DNA from: Siphonodentalium dalli
Taxonomy: Eukaryota > Mollusca > Scaphopoda > Gadilida > Siphonodentaliidae
NCBI GenBank assembly: GCA_032622095.1
Contig: CP136066.1
Span: 200,528,978 to 200,592,977 of the forward strand
DNA: 64,000 bases
Reading direction: 5' to 3'
A model generated the notes under the pieces. The model saw nothing but the letters and a program-made list of their open reading frames with translations, ran no database searches and was not told the origin of the DNA. How positions within the stretch are numbered: position 1 is the first letter of the stretch; the number at the start of each line of letters is the position of its first letter. Below, one piece after another: positions 11,463 through 20,579 of the stretch. The translations under genes and the position numbers were made by a program.

Positions 11463-11677
11463 TGTCTGAACAAACGGGTTAGTATCAATTAAGGTTGATA
11501 AACTGTGTCATTCACACGATAATTAGTTATCCAAAACATGCATACGACCAGGTCACTCAATAATAGAAATTGATTCGGTGTCATTGTTATAACAACATTA
11601 CGTAATAACCACTTATCACTCCATTCACACTTACGCTCATTTTGTATACCAAAAATTTCAATATAATGAAGATGACG

Positions 11678-11736
11678 AAAAGTTACCTATAATTCTGCTG
11701 TGGTTAAGCCACAACAACAACAACAACAACAACACC

Positions 11737-11767
<31 letters not shown>

Positions 11768-11830
11768 GTCACCAAGCGACATAACATCCTGCTTTGATGA
11801 TCCAATGGCCAATGTCCATGAAGATTTTAT
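11678..11830 (+). pseudogene. Fragment of the ATPase gene, with inner-repeat end, left arm
   Basis: A 32-bp piece of the internal inverted repeat ('aaaagttacctataattc' to 'ggttaagc') is joined to a CAA/CAG run and then to codons matching residues about 67-87 of the ATPase protein (SPSDITSCFDDPMANV and a few more). It then stops at the next inverted repeat. It reads plus, opposite to the full gene in this arm, so it is a deletion remnant of another copy in inverted orientation. Confidence 0.75.
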
Positions 11831-11910
11831 TTCCGATGCAAGTCATATTTCAGACTAACTCCTGAAAAGTTACCTATAATTCTGCTGTGGTTAAGCAGTC
11901 CATTATTTAG
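11831..11910 (+). repeat. Internal inverted repeat, outer end of left 3.0-kb subunit
   Basis: 'ttccgatgcaagtcatattt' through 'gtccattatttag'. It pairs with 14767-14854 in the same arm and matches the two copies in the right arm (14977-15064 and 17927-18006). It delimits an inner unit of about 3024 bp that contains the full ATPase gene. Confidence 0.8.
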
Positions 11911-12082
11911 GGCATACCTGTATGTAGGCCTACCAGTGGATGAATAGGCTGCCGGAGAAGTACTGTGTAGACAGGTCTTGTCGGTAAGAGAGTCAGACGA
12001 GAAGTGAAGGCTCGGCTATTAAAACATAGTAATGCGATAGCGAACATCAAACGAGTCTGCGCACGCATATCTGTCAAAGGAT

Positions 12083-12214
12083 ACAATGGCCGTCATTGGT
12101 CAATTTATCCCCGGTGTCAGCTCAGTACAATGGCAGTCATTGGTCAATTTATCCCCGGTGTCAGCTCAGTACAATAGCAGTCATTGGTCAATTTATCCCC
12201 GGTGTCAGCTCAGT
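12083..12214 (+). repeat. 44-bp tandem repeat x3, left arm
   Basis: Three units start at 12083, 12127 and 12171; each contains 'gtcattggtcaatttatccc' and then 'cggtgtcagctcag'. They differ at only a few bases. The mirror copy is at 17623-17754. Iterated units near an element end could bind a replication or transposition protein, but that is only a possibility. Confidence 0.85.
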
Positions 12215-12254
12215 ACACAATCGGCACGAAGCCGGAGGTCATAATTACTCTTAC

Positions 12255-12765
12255 GAATGAAGAGCGTTGAACATATACGAAATTATTACACGAATGAACT
12301 GAAATTTATATTTCACATCTTACCAACAACAGATACAGACATAGTCATAGTGTTATACTATCTTACATGTACCCATGCTATGACATCATTCGAAGGGGCA
12401 ATACACTCAAGGAGTTAAAGTGACACGAAACAAGGGACGTGATGTAATATTGGTGTTTGAATTTTAAAGGAACACAAGACACTCTAAAGGGACACTCATT
12501 ATGAAGGAATGTTAACAATACAAGCGCACGAATGAAGAGCGTTGAACATATACGAAATTACTACACGAATGAACTGAAATTTATATTTCACATCTTACCA
12601 ACAACAGATACAGACATAGTCATAGTGTTATATTATCTTACATGTACCCATGCTATGACATACTTAAAGGGGGATAATGCACACACGGTGTGTGGAATGT
12701 TAAAGTGACACGAGGTAAGGGACGTTATGTAATATTGGTGTGTGAATATTAAAGGAGCATTCTCG
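12255..12765 (+). repeat. About 275-bp tandem duplication, left arm
   Basis: 'gaatgaagagcgttgaacat' occurs at about 12257 and 12532, and each copy is followed by 'cttaccaacaacagatacag', 'cttacatgtacccatgctat', 'gttaaagtgacacga' or a variant, and 'taatattggtg'. It lies directly after the 3' end of the ATPase gene. The mirror copy is at about 17080-17590. Confidence 0.8.
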
Positions 12766-12829
12766 CTATACAAACCCCCCTCCCCACTTATAGATATATA
12801 ACGAAGACGAGAATAACATGTTGATGAAG

Positions 12830-12835
12830 TTTATT
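12830..12835 (-). terminator. Poly(A) signal of left ATPase gene
   Basis: AATAAA on the minus strand begins six bases after the stop codon at 12841-12843. This compact arrangement is also present in the mirror gene. Confidence 0.7.
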
Positions 12836-12840
12836 GAAAT

Positions 12841-14386
12841 TTAATCATTGTCTGAATCTTCGACCGTTAGATTTACTTCTAAGAGTTTCTTGAATTTTCT
12901 CATAGCTTCATCTGCAGCCCATTCATTATTATATCCGCGTTTGGTCAGTTTGACCATTTTCTTCATGATCGTGTTATGTATGGGTGATGTTTTCAATCGA
13001 TACTGGTATTCTATTAATCGTCTATAACTTTTGCGAAACAGAGCAAACTCTGTGTCGATGGTATCCTCTTTTCCCGACATGCTCTCATCTCCCGAAATGC
13101 TCTCTTCTTCTTTCACATCATTGGTGACGCGTTTCATCATACTTTTGAATGTGTCCATCTCGTTGACACATCGCGCAGCTTTCTTAAGACCGAATACCGT
13201 TCTACTACCGACGACATTACCATCTTTTGAATCTGATAGCGTTCCCCGTTCATCTTCATCTGTATCTTCTCCGAAGAGAGTTGTTTTTGTCTCGGACATA
13301 ACTCCGTGTTCATCCGGGTCCTCAGTTAATTTTCGTTTTAACTTATTTTCTTGACACCAGTTTTTTACGTGTCTCTGAACATCATAATGATCTGCGAACA
13401 AAAGCCCGCATTCATTACAAGGGTACGACATGTCTTCTCGAATGTCTATGGTTTGACGGTTCTTCTTATTAATTTCATCGAGCTCACCAGGTGGCCGTAT
13501 GTCGTTAGTATAGTCATTATGTTGACCCTGGGGCACAATATAATTATATGTTATGCCCTTCTGTTGACCGGGGAGTTCTCTGTCATCGTATTTCATCGCA
13601 TTCTGTTGACCCTGGGTCTCAGTGTCTTTTGTATGTTTTTTCATCCCATTCTGTTCATCTGGGTGTTCTCTGTCTTTTTGGAGATTATATTTCATGCCAT
13701 TCCATTCACCCCTATGTTGGTTCGTGTCCTCTTTTAGTACATTCTGTCGCAGACGTAATGTGTCCGGTGTTGCGGCTTTTAAATCCACCAGTAGGTAACC
13801 GTACGGTTCACTCGTCGCTTCCGAAAACTCTCGAACCATACGCTGAGGACATTCAGGATACATCTGTCTTGATAATGTTGAAATTAATCCCTTGTCGATT
13901 GGGTTATTGAACAATACCAAATATTGACAATTTCGTCGTTGCGTTGGATCTTTGTTGTAGTAGAAATTCTGGTTCAAACTTATCAAAGATAAGTTCAAAT
14001 GGTGACTTCCTTCGGAATGCAAATCATTAACTCTCTGGTCTTTTGATGAAGTTTGCATCAAGTCATCGAGTATAACTAGATTTTTATACCGGGGGTTGAT
14101 AAGCGAATCCAAGTTTGCTGGTATTCCTCGTATAAAGTTGACCTGGGTGGTGACGGTATACTTTGATTCGTCATATAGGGGCTGCCAATATTTATAAAAC
14201 CATATTATTCTGTCAGGTGCGGGTGATATTTTTGAGGCAGACTTTTGTAGTAAGGTTTTCACGAAGTATGTCTTACCACAAGATGTCGGTCCACTTACAC
14301 ATGCCGTGAATGGATGCTTGAAAATAAAATCTTCATGGACATTGGCCATTGGATCATCAAAGCAGGATGTTATGTCGCTTGGTGGC

Positions 14387-14420
<34 letters not shown>

Positions 14421-14583
14421 GGGGGTGATGATACTGTTGTTGTTGTTGTTGTTGTTGTTGTGGCTGATGATACTGTTGTTGTTGTTGTTGTTGTTCTGAA
14501 GGCGTGTGTTTAACTTTGATATGACGCTTCAAACTATCTTGCCAAGCATAGACACTTAAGCACTCTTCACATTGATACTTCAT
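12841..14583 (-). CDS. Zinc-finger / A32-like packaging-type ATPase, left copy (580 aa)
   Basis: This is an intact single-exon frame. Residues 3-26 form a C2H2 zinc finger; 31-66 hold three glutamine runs broken by YHQP and YHHP. Residues about 85-285 are a P-loop ATPase with Walker A GPTSCGKT (98-105), Walker B NLVILDDL (168-175), then GSHHLNLSLISLNQN, and the conserved tail around RQMYP and GYLLVDLK. Residues about 288-365 are imperfect repeats of about 20 aa (NGMKY, NGMKK, NAMKY). Residues 387-410 are a second zinc-finger-like CxxC..H..C, and the acidic, lysine-rich rest is unrecognised. The core resembles A32/FtsK-HerA packaging ATPases, which load DNA into capsids in large DNA viruses and Polintons. 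Fused zinc fingers suggest DNA binding, but function is inferred. It starts 338 bp left of the midpoint, divergent from its twin. The short plus-strand leucine-rich frames opposite it are shadows. Confidence 0.8.
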
Positions 14584-14717
14584 TTAACTAGTTCAGGCTG
14601 TCGTTCACAACGTCTCTTAGTGTTGTTTGTACTGGATACAAATTTATCACATTGGTTACAATACAACCTACCTATCCAAATGTCAATGCAATTATGAGTG
14701 ATTTCAATATGAACACT

Positions 14718-14727
14718 CTATTATATA
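14718..14727 (-). promoter_or_regulatory. Possible TATA element of left ATPase gene
   Basis: TATATAATAG on the minus strand lies about 135 bp before the ATG. The mirror site is at 15104-15113. Position and sequence are compatible with a core promoter, but no initiator is defined. Confidence 0.3.
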
Positions 14728-14766
14728 GATATGTGTAACCTGGTGACATGATGATACAGTTATGCA

Positions 14767-14854
14767 CTAAATAATGGACTGCTTAACCACAGCAGAATTA
14801 TAGGTAACTTTTCAGGAGTTAGTCGGAAATATGGCTTGTTGCCATTCATCGGAA
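14767..14854 (-). repeat. Internal inverted repeat, inner end of left subunit
   Basis: This is the complement of 11831-11910 with a few extra bases near the centre ('ggcttgttgccattcatcgg'). It lies between the ATPase promoter region and the central GC hairpin. Confidence 0.8.
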
Positions 14855-14921
14855 AGCTCTCGCCGCCGGCGGCGGCGGCGGCGGCGCCGGCGGCACCGCC
14901 GCCGCAGTAAAATACCGCAAT

Positions 14922-14967
<46 letters not shown>

Positions 14968-14976
14968 GCGAGAGCT
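14855..14976. repeat. Central GC-rich hairpin of the palindrome
   Basis: Runs of GCC/GGC triplets flank a short spacer ('agtaaaataccgcaatg', about 14906-14922), and the outer bases 'aagctctcgccgcc' and 'ggcggcgagagctt' are complementary. The block is almost entirely G+C within AT-rich DNA and can form a strong stem. The arginine-rich open frames on both strands are artefacts of the triplet repeat. As the midpoint of the whole element, it may mark the fold-back site from which the palindrome arose. Confidence 0.85.
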
Positions 14977-15064
14977 TTCCGATAAATGGCAACAAGCCAT
15001 ATTTCCGACTAACTCCTGAAAAGTTACCTATAATTCTGCTGTGGTTAAGCAGTCCATTATTTAG
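14977..15064 (+). repeat. Internal inverted repeat, inner end of right subunit
   Basis: 'ttccgataaatggcaacaag' to 'cagtccattatttag'. It pairs with 17927-18006 and with the left-arm copies, giving a right subunit of 3030 bp (14977-18006). Confidence 0.8.
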
Positions 15065-15103
15065 TGCATAACTGTATCATCATGTCACCAGGTTACACAT
15101 ATC

Positions 15104-15113
15104 TATATAATAG
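15104..15113 (+). promoter_or_regulatory. Possible TATA element of right ATPase gene
   Basis: TATATAATAG lies about 135 bp before the ATG of the right gene and mirrors the left site. Confidence 0.3.
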
Positions 15114-15247
15114 AGTGTTCATATTGAAATCACTCATAATTGCATTGACATTTGGATAGGTAGGTTGTATTGTAACCAATGTGATAAATTTGTATCCAGT
15201 ACAAACAACACTAAGAGACGTTGTGAACGACAGCCTGAACTAGTTAA

Positions 15248-16996
15248 ATGAAGTATCAATGTGAAGAGTGCTTAAGTGTCTATGCTTGGCAAGATAGTTT
15301 GAAGCGTCATATCAAAGTTAAACACACGCCTTCAGAACAACAACAACAACAACAACAACAGTATCATCAGCCACAACAACAACAACAACAACAACAACAG
15401 TATCATCACCCCCAACAACAACAGCAACAACAACAACAGCAACAACAACAACAACAGCCACCAAGCGACATAACATCCTGCGTTGATGATCCAATGGCCA
15501 ATGTCCATGAAGATTTTATTTTCAAGCATCCATTCACGGCATGTGTAAGTGGACCGACATCTTGTGGTAAGACATACTTCGTGAAAACCTTACTACAAAA
15601 GTCTGCCTCAAAAATATCACCCGCACCTGACAGAATAATATGGTTTTATAAATATTGGCAGCCCCTATATGACGAATTAAAGTATACCGTCACCCCCCAG
15701 GTCAACTTTATACGAGGAATACCAGCAAACTTGGATTCGCTTATCAACCCCCGGTATAAAAATCTAGTTATACTCGATGACTTGATGCAAACTTCATCAA
15801 AAGACCAGAGAGTTAATGATTTGCATTCCGAAGGAAGTCACCATTTGAACTTATCTTTGATAAGTTTGAACCAGAATTTCTACTACAACAAAGATCCAAC
15901 GCAACGACGAAATTGTCAATATTTGGTATTGTTCAATAACCCAATCGACAAGGGATTAATTTCAACATTATCAAGACAGATGTATCCTGAATGTCCTCAG
16001 CGTATGGTTCGAGAGTTTTCGGAAGCGACGAGTGAACCGTACGGTTACCTACTGGTGGATTTAAAAGCCGCAACACCGGACACATTACGTCTGCGACAGA
16101 ATGTACTAAAAGAGGACACGAACCAACATAGGGGTGAATGGAATGGCATGAAATATAATCTCCAAAAAGACAGAGAACACCCAGATGAACAGAATGGGAT
16201 GAAAAAACATACAAAAGACACTGAGACCCAGGGTCAACAGAATGCGATGAAATACGATGACAGAGAACTCCCTGGTCAACAGAAGGGCATAACATATAAT
16301 TATATTGTGCCCCAGGGTCAACATAATGACTATACTAACGACATACGGCCACCTGGTGAGCTCGATGAAATTAATAAGAAGAACCGTCAAAACATTCGAG
16401 AAGACATGTCGTACCCTTGTAATGAATGCGGGCTTTTGTTCGCAGATCATTATGATGTTCAGAGACACGTAAAAAACTGGTGTCAAGAAAATAAGTTAAA
16501 ACGAAAATTAACTGAGGACCCGGATGAACACGGAGCTATGTCCGAGACAAAAACAACTCTCGTCGGAGAAGATACAGATGAAGATGAACGGGGAACGCTA
16601 TCAGATTCAAAAGATGGTAATGTCGTCGGTAGTAGAACGGTATTCGGTCTTAAGAAAGCTGCGCGATGTGTCAACGAGATGGACACATTCAAAAGTATGA
16701 TGAAACGCGTCACCAATGATGTGAAAGAAGAAGAGAGCATTTCGGGAGATGAGAGCATGTCGGGAAAAGAGGATACCAGCGACACAGAGTTTGCTCTGTT
16801 TCGCAAAAGTTATAGACGATTAATAGAATACCAGTATCGATTGAAAACATCACCCATACATAACACGATCATGAAGAAAATGGTCAAACTGACCAAACGC
16901 GGATATAATAATGAATGGGCTGCAGATGAAGCTATGAGAAAATTCAAGAAACTCTTAGAAGTAAATCTAACGGTCGAAGATTCAGACAATGATTAA
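15248..16996 (+). CDS. Zinc-finger / A32-like packaging-type ATPase, right copy (582 aa)
   Basis: This copy has the same domain order as its left-arm twin: C2H2 finger, glutamine runs, P-loop core (GPTSCGKT, NLVILDDL), NGMK-type repeats, second zinc-finger-like motif and acidic tail. It is intact. Relative to the left copy the glutamine tracts are longer by four residues, a T-I-D stretch is replaced by N, and about six residues are substituted (for example F to V before DDPMA, S to L in YDES, I to S in the acidic tail). None falls in Walker A, Walker B or the zinc ligands. Two diverged yet intact copies suggest either recent origin or continued constraint. Being in divergent orientation about 665 bp apart, the two genes share the central region as upstream DNA. 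If the A32-like reading is right, the protein would act on element DNA; that remains an inference. Confidence 0.8.
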   Translation: MKYQCEECLSVYAWQDSLKRHIKVKHTPSEQQQQQQQQYHQPQQQQQQQQQYHHPQQQQQQQQQQQQQQQPPSDITSCVDDPMANVHEDFIFKHPFTACVSGPTSCGKTYFVKTLLQKSASKISPAPDRIIWFYKYWQPLYDELKYTVTPQVNFIRGIPANLDSLINPRYKNLVILDDLMQTSSKDQRVNDLHSEGSHHLNLSLISLNQNFYYNKDPTQRRNCQYLVLFNNPIDKGLISTLSRQMYPECPQRMVREFSEATSEPYGYLLVDLKAATPDTLRLRQNVLKEDTNQHRGEWNGMKYNLQKDREHPDEQNGMKKHTKDTETQGQQNAMKYDDRELPGQQKGITYNYIVPQGQHNDYTNDIRPPGELDEINKKNRQNIREDMSYPCNECGLLFADHYDVQRHVKNWCQENKLKRKLTEDPDEHGAMSETKTTLVGEDTDEDERGTLSDSKDGNVVGSRTVFGLKKAARCVNEMDTFKSMMKRVTNDVKEEESISGDESMSGKEDTSDTEFALFRKSYRRLIEYQYRLKTSPIHNTIMKKMVKLTKRGYNNEWAADEAMRKFKKLLEVNLTVEDSDND

Positions 16997-17001
16997 ATTT
17001 C

Positions 17002-17007
17002 AATAAA
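17002..17007 (+). terminator. Poly(A) signal of right ATPase gene
   Basis: AATAAA begins six bases after the stop codon (TAA at 16994-16996), as in the left copy. Confidence 0.7.
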
Positions 17008-17079
17008 CTTCATCAACATGTTATTCTCGTCTTCGTTATATATCTATAAGTGGGGAGGGGGGTTTGTATAGCGAGAATG

Positions 17080-17590
17080 CTCCTTTAATATTCACACACC
17101 AATATTACATAACGTCCCTTACCTCGTGTCACTTTAACATTCCACACACCGTGTGTGCATTATCCCCCTTTAAGTATGTCATAGCATGGGTACATGTAAG
17201 ATAATATAACATTATGACTATGTCTGTATCTGTTGTTGGTAAGATGTGAAATATAAATTTCAGTTCATTCGTGTAGTAATTTCGTATATGTTCAACGCTC
17301 TTCATTCGTGCGCTTGTATTGTTAACATTCCTTCATAATGAGTGTCCCTTTAGAGTGTCTTGTGTTCCTTTAAGATTCAAACACCAATATTACATCACGT
17401 CCCTTGTTTCGTGTCACTTTAACTCCTTGAGTGTATTGCCCCTTCGAATGATGTCATAGCATGGGTACATGTAAGATAGTATAACACTATGACTATGTCT
17501 GTATCTGTTGTTGGTAAGATGTGAAATATAAATTTCAGTTCATTCGTGTAATAATTTCGTATATGTTCAACGCTCTTCATTCGTAAGAGT
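17080..17590 (-). repeat. About 275-bp tandem duplication, right arm
   Basis: This is the mirror of 12255-12765: 'atgttcaacgctcttcattc' occurs near 17287 and 17562, with the same order of conserved blocks. A few substitutions distinguish it from the left arm. Confidence 0.8.
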
Positions 17591-17622
17591 AATTATGACC
17601 TCCGGCTTCGTGCCGATTGTGT

Positions 17623-17754
17623 ACTGAGCTGACACCGGGGATAAATTGACCAATGACTGCTATTGTACTGAGCTGACACCGGGGATAAATTGACCAATGA
17701 CTGCCATTGTACTGAGCTGACACCGGGGATAAATTGACCAATGACGGCCATTGT
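17623..17754 (-). repeat. 44-bp tandem repeat x3, right arm
   Basis: Mirror of 12083-12214; three units contain 'gctgacaccggggataaatt'. All three copies are retained in both arms. Confidence 0.85.
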
Positions 17755-17926
17755 ATCCTTTGACAGATATGCGTGCGCAGACTCGTTTGATGTTCGCTAT
17801 CGCATTACTATGTTTTAATAGCCGAGCCTTCACTTCTCGTCTGACTCTCTTACCGACAAGACCTGTCTACACAGTACTTCTCCGGCAGCCTATTCATCCA
17901 CTGGTAGGCCTACATACAGGTATGCC

Positions 17927-18006
17927 CTAAATAATGGACTGCTTAACCACAGCAGAATTATAGGTAACTTTTCAGGAGTTAGTCTGAAATATGACTTGCA
18001 TCGGAA
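17927..18006 (-). repeat. Internal inverted repeat, outer end of right subunit
   Basis: 'ctaaataatggactgcttaa' to 'gacttgcatcggaa'. It is the complement of the inner copy at 14977-15064 and ends the right 3.0-kb subunit. Confidence 0.8.
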
Positions 18007-18069
18007 ATAAAATCTTCATGGACATTGGCCATTGGATCATCAAAGCAGGATGTTATGTCGCTTGGTGAC

Positions 18070-18109
<40 letters not shown>

Positions 18110-18166
18110 GGTGTTGTTGTTGTTGTTGTTGTGGCTTAACCACAGCAGAATTATAGGTAACTTTTC
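18007..18166 (-). pseudogene. Fragment of the ATPase gene, with inner-repeat end, right arm
   Basis: Mirror of 11678-11830. On the minus strand it carries the partial inverted repeat (18134-18166), a CAA/CAG run and codons for about 20 residues of the ATPase just before its P-loop. It is joined directly to the repeat at 17927-18006. Confidence 0.75.
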
Positions 18167-18380
18167 GTCATCTTCATTATATTGAAATTTTTGGTATACA
18201 AAATGAGCGTAAGTGTGAATGGAGTGATAAGTGGTTATTACGTAATGTTGTTATAACAATGACACCGAATCAATTTCTATTATTGAGTGACCTGGTCGTA
18301 TGCATGTTTTGGATAACTAATTATCGTGTGAATGACACAGTTTATCAACCTTAATTGATACTAACCCGTTTGTTCAGACA

Positions 18381-18584
18381 TTAAATCGATATGTTTTCTG
18401 AATGGCATATAACTGTGACCGGGGAAATAATAGAATTCATTTGGTAAAGCAAAGGTGTGAAAGACACATTGTTACCACCAATGTCGCGTGTGTGATTGCG
18501 TGTACAGCGAATATGACAATTCATTCTGGAGGGTTGTAATTTCACATTACAATTTTCGACCGTTTGTGATTCAAGATAGTACAT
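18381..18584 (-). CDS. Short hypothetical frame, right arm (doubtful)
   Basis: Mirror of 11259-11462, identical in translation over 67 codons. It has no recognisable domain and may be chance. Confidence 0.2.
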   Translation of the reverse strand: MYYLESQTVENCNVKLQPSRMNCHIRCTRNHTRDIGGNNVSFTPLLYQMNSIISPVTVICHSENISI

Positions 18585-18929
18585 CTCAATACTTCCAATA
18601 ATTCACGATAATACACACCTGTCATATACTCAATAACTTCATCTGGGATAGAGAGAGTGTAAAGAATAAACGCTCTTTATTATTTATGTAAGAGTAATGG
18701 TGTCTATTTTCAAGTATGACAATTATATGAACTGCGTCCGATAAACACTGGAATGTATGCATTCATATCGATGGTCACAATGTCCAATAAAGCTATTTCT
18801 AAACATCGATTAATAATTTCATGAAAAATATTTGAACAAAAAAAATAACGAAAGATATTACACGCAAATAATTTAACATTCGACATTTTTTAATATCGAG
18901 ATTATCAGAAACCGAAAACTCGTTATAAA

Positions 18930-19128
18930 TTTTTTATTTAAACTTTTTTTTTTAGAGAAATAATTTTGAGGGTTTTGAAATTTTTTCTTTTGAAATTTTG
19001 GGGTTTTAAAATTTTTGTTTTGGAAAAATAATTTTAGGGTTTTTAAATGTTTTTTTTTGGAAAAATAATTTTTGGGTTTTGAAATTTTTTTTTTGGAAAA
19101 ATAATTTTTGGGTTTTGAAATTTTGGAA
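18930..19128. repeat. T-rich minisatellite, right arm
   Basis: Complement of the A-rich minisatellite at 10716-10915, with small length differences in the homopolymer runs. Confidence 0.75.
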
Positions 19129-19202
19129 TATTTTTGTACAACCAATTTTAGACCCAAAGATTCTATTTTTAGAAGTGGGGCGAACGAGGCATCTATTCTT
19201 CT

Positions 19203-19208
19203 TAGAAA
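19203..19208 (+). repeat. Right target-site duplication TAGAAA
   Basis: Directly follows the terminal TTCTTCT of the palindrome and equals the six bases at 10635-10640. Confidence 0.8.
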
Positions 19209-19604
19209 GACAACCACCTTTATCTAATTGTCTTTAATATACACGCTTGTTCCTAGAAGTACAGTGTTATTGCTTTTCCATATTTACAATTCCGTATGAA
19301 ACGCACGTTCAATACCCATCTCGTTGACGTGAAATGACGTACTTGACGTTCGCCTCAATCATGAAACCGGAACTATAAAATAAAAACATCATCAAACATG
19401 ACAAAACAATCCCTGTATGGCCTAGATAAACATTGTAGGCTTGTCTTTAAATGCACGAATTCTAGGATGGGTGACGTCATAAACACAGAAGAACACGCGG
19501 GTTACTGGGTTTGTTGAAACGGTACTTGTGCCATCGCGGAAGGAGATAACTCGAGGATATACTTCTCGTTCTATCCTTCCGCACTTGCACTTGTCAACAA
19601 ACTC
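19209..19604. other. Intergenic, nothing recognised
   Basis: Non-palindromic flank of the element. No coding frame or repeat was identified. Confidence 0.4.
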
Positions 19605-19985
19605 ATTAAAGACATATTATGCACTTGTTCTGGTGCGTGAAACTCATCAGTTAGTATCCAGGCGCTATGTCAACTGGAGGAATGTACCAGTCTACTAACA
19701 TCGCCGAAAACCTGAAGCAAATCGACCGCACCACTCCATAGAAAACATCGCCTGAACTACGCCCAAATGTAAATATTTACTATTGAATTCGGGACGCTTC
19801 TATCGGCGATAAACTAACGAAAACGATTTCACCATCGAGAGTCACTGCATTTAATTAATATATAAGAATGACGGTGTGTGTTGTCAATTTGGATATAATA
19901 TTTGTAAAAATTACTACTTTGAATAAGATTTTCTCCATTTATATGTGGTCACCCTACCGGCGTGTTTCATATCACTCGTGTCGTT
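19605..19985 (+). repeat. Dispersed repeat family R370, copy 2
   Basis: Same family and orientation as 8968-9335. It includes 'gacatattatgcacttgttc', 'taattaatatataagaatga' and an end near 'gtgtttcatatcac'. Confidence 0.75.
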
Positions 19986-20579
19986 CTGTATATATATATA
20001 TATATGCTAATTTTCACGTCGTGCCTGTTGGTCTGTGAAACTTTGGGCTGAGATAAGTTCTAGGTCATGGCTTCATGTCCAATACATTGAAGTTTTGACG
20101 GCAAATTTTGACGGCAAGTTGAAAATTCTCGTTACCGGAACTGGGAATAACGGCAATCCAACTGGTGATCCATTCCGACTTCTTGGAGAACACTTTCGAT
20201 TTCAAGATTCGTATCGGGGAAAATGTGTAAATAAATTATCGGCAAGGCAGAGAGAGGAAGTCTAAATGAAATTAGAGCACAATCCCATTGTTGCAATCGT
20301 TCCCTGATTTTTGGTAAAGTACACCAATTCCCAAGGCTGGCGAAGGAATAGTTCAATGATTATCCCATTGTTAGGCACCCGCAACTCATAACAAACAAAT
20401 CGCACGGGCGCTTCAAAGTGGGAACAGTCCGTGTTGTTTCGGACATACCTATTAACATTCAGTTCATGTTGATCACGTTTTTGGGCGTGGCTAACCGGCT
20501 GTTGTGTCCAATCGCGGCCAGCGCACTGCACATTTCCAGTTTATTGCATTATGTGTGATCAATTGTGCTCTGAGTCGGT

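Larger units (their letters stand above)
10641..19202. mobile_element. Palindromic Polinton/Maverick-like element, 8562 bp
   Basis: The whole segment is an inverted repeat. It starts AGAAGAATAGAT, ends with the exact complement, has arms of about 4.27 kb, and has its midpoint near 14915. The arms are co-linear within about 12 bp and differ by scattered substitutions, roughly 1-2% in what I compared. A 6-bp duplication flanks it and the termini are 5'-AG...CT-3', both reported hallmarks of Polintons. Each arm carries, from the outside in: a 1-kb AT-rich outer part; a fragment of the ATPase gene; an 80-bp inverted repeat; 44-bp x3 and about 275-bp x2 tandem repeats; the ATPase gene; and a second inverted repeat next to the central GC hairpin. 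No integrase, polymerase, protease or capsid gene is recognisable, so it would be non-autonomous. The class is inferred from the ends plus the ATPase; the element itself is directly visible. Confidence 0.85.

Noticed and set aside
13031-13910. Plus-strand frames of 107-128 aa inside the left ATPase gene (and mirrors at 15933-16806)
   Set aside because: They are antisense shadows and have no recognisable domain.
14314-14499. Leucine-rich frames opposite the polyglutamine tracts (also 15332-15529)
   Set aside because: CAG/CAA runs read on the other strand give CTG/TTG leucine runs; they are shadows of the ATPase genes.
14812-15019. Arginine-rich open frames on both strands
   Set aside because: They are the two readings of the central GCC/GGC triplet repeat and flanking inverted repeats; no protein is implied.
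10641-19202. The palindrome as a sequencing or assembly fold-back artefact
   Set aside because: A fold-back read would not create a 6-bp duplication exactly at both borders, and the arms differ by substitutions and tract lengths. Long-read confirmation would still be decisive.
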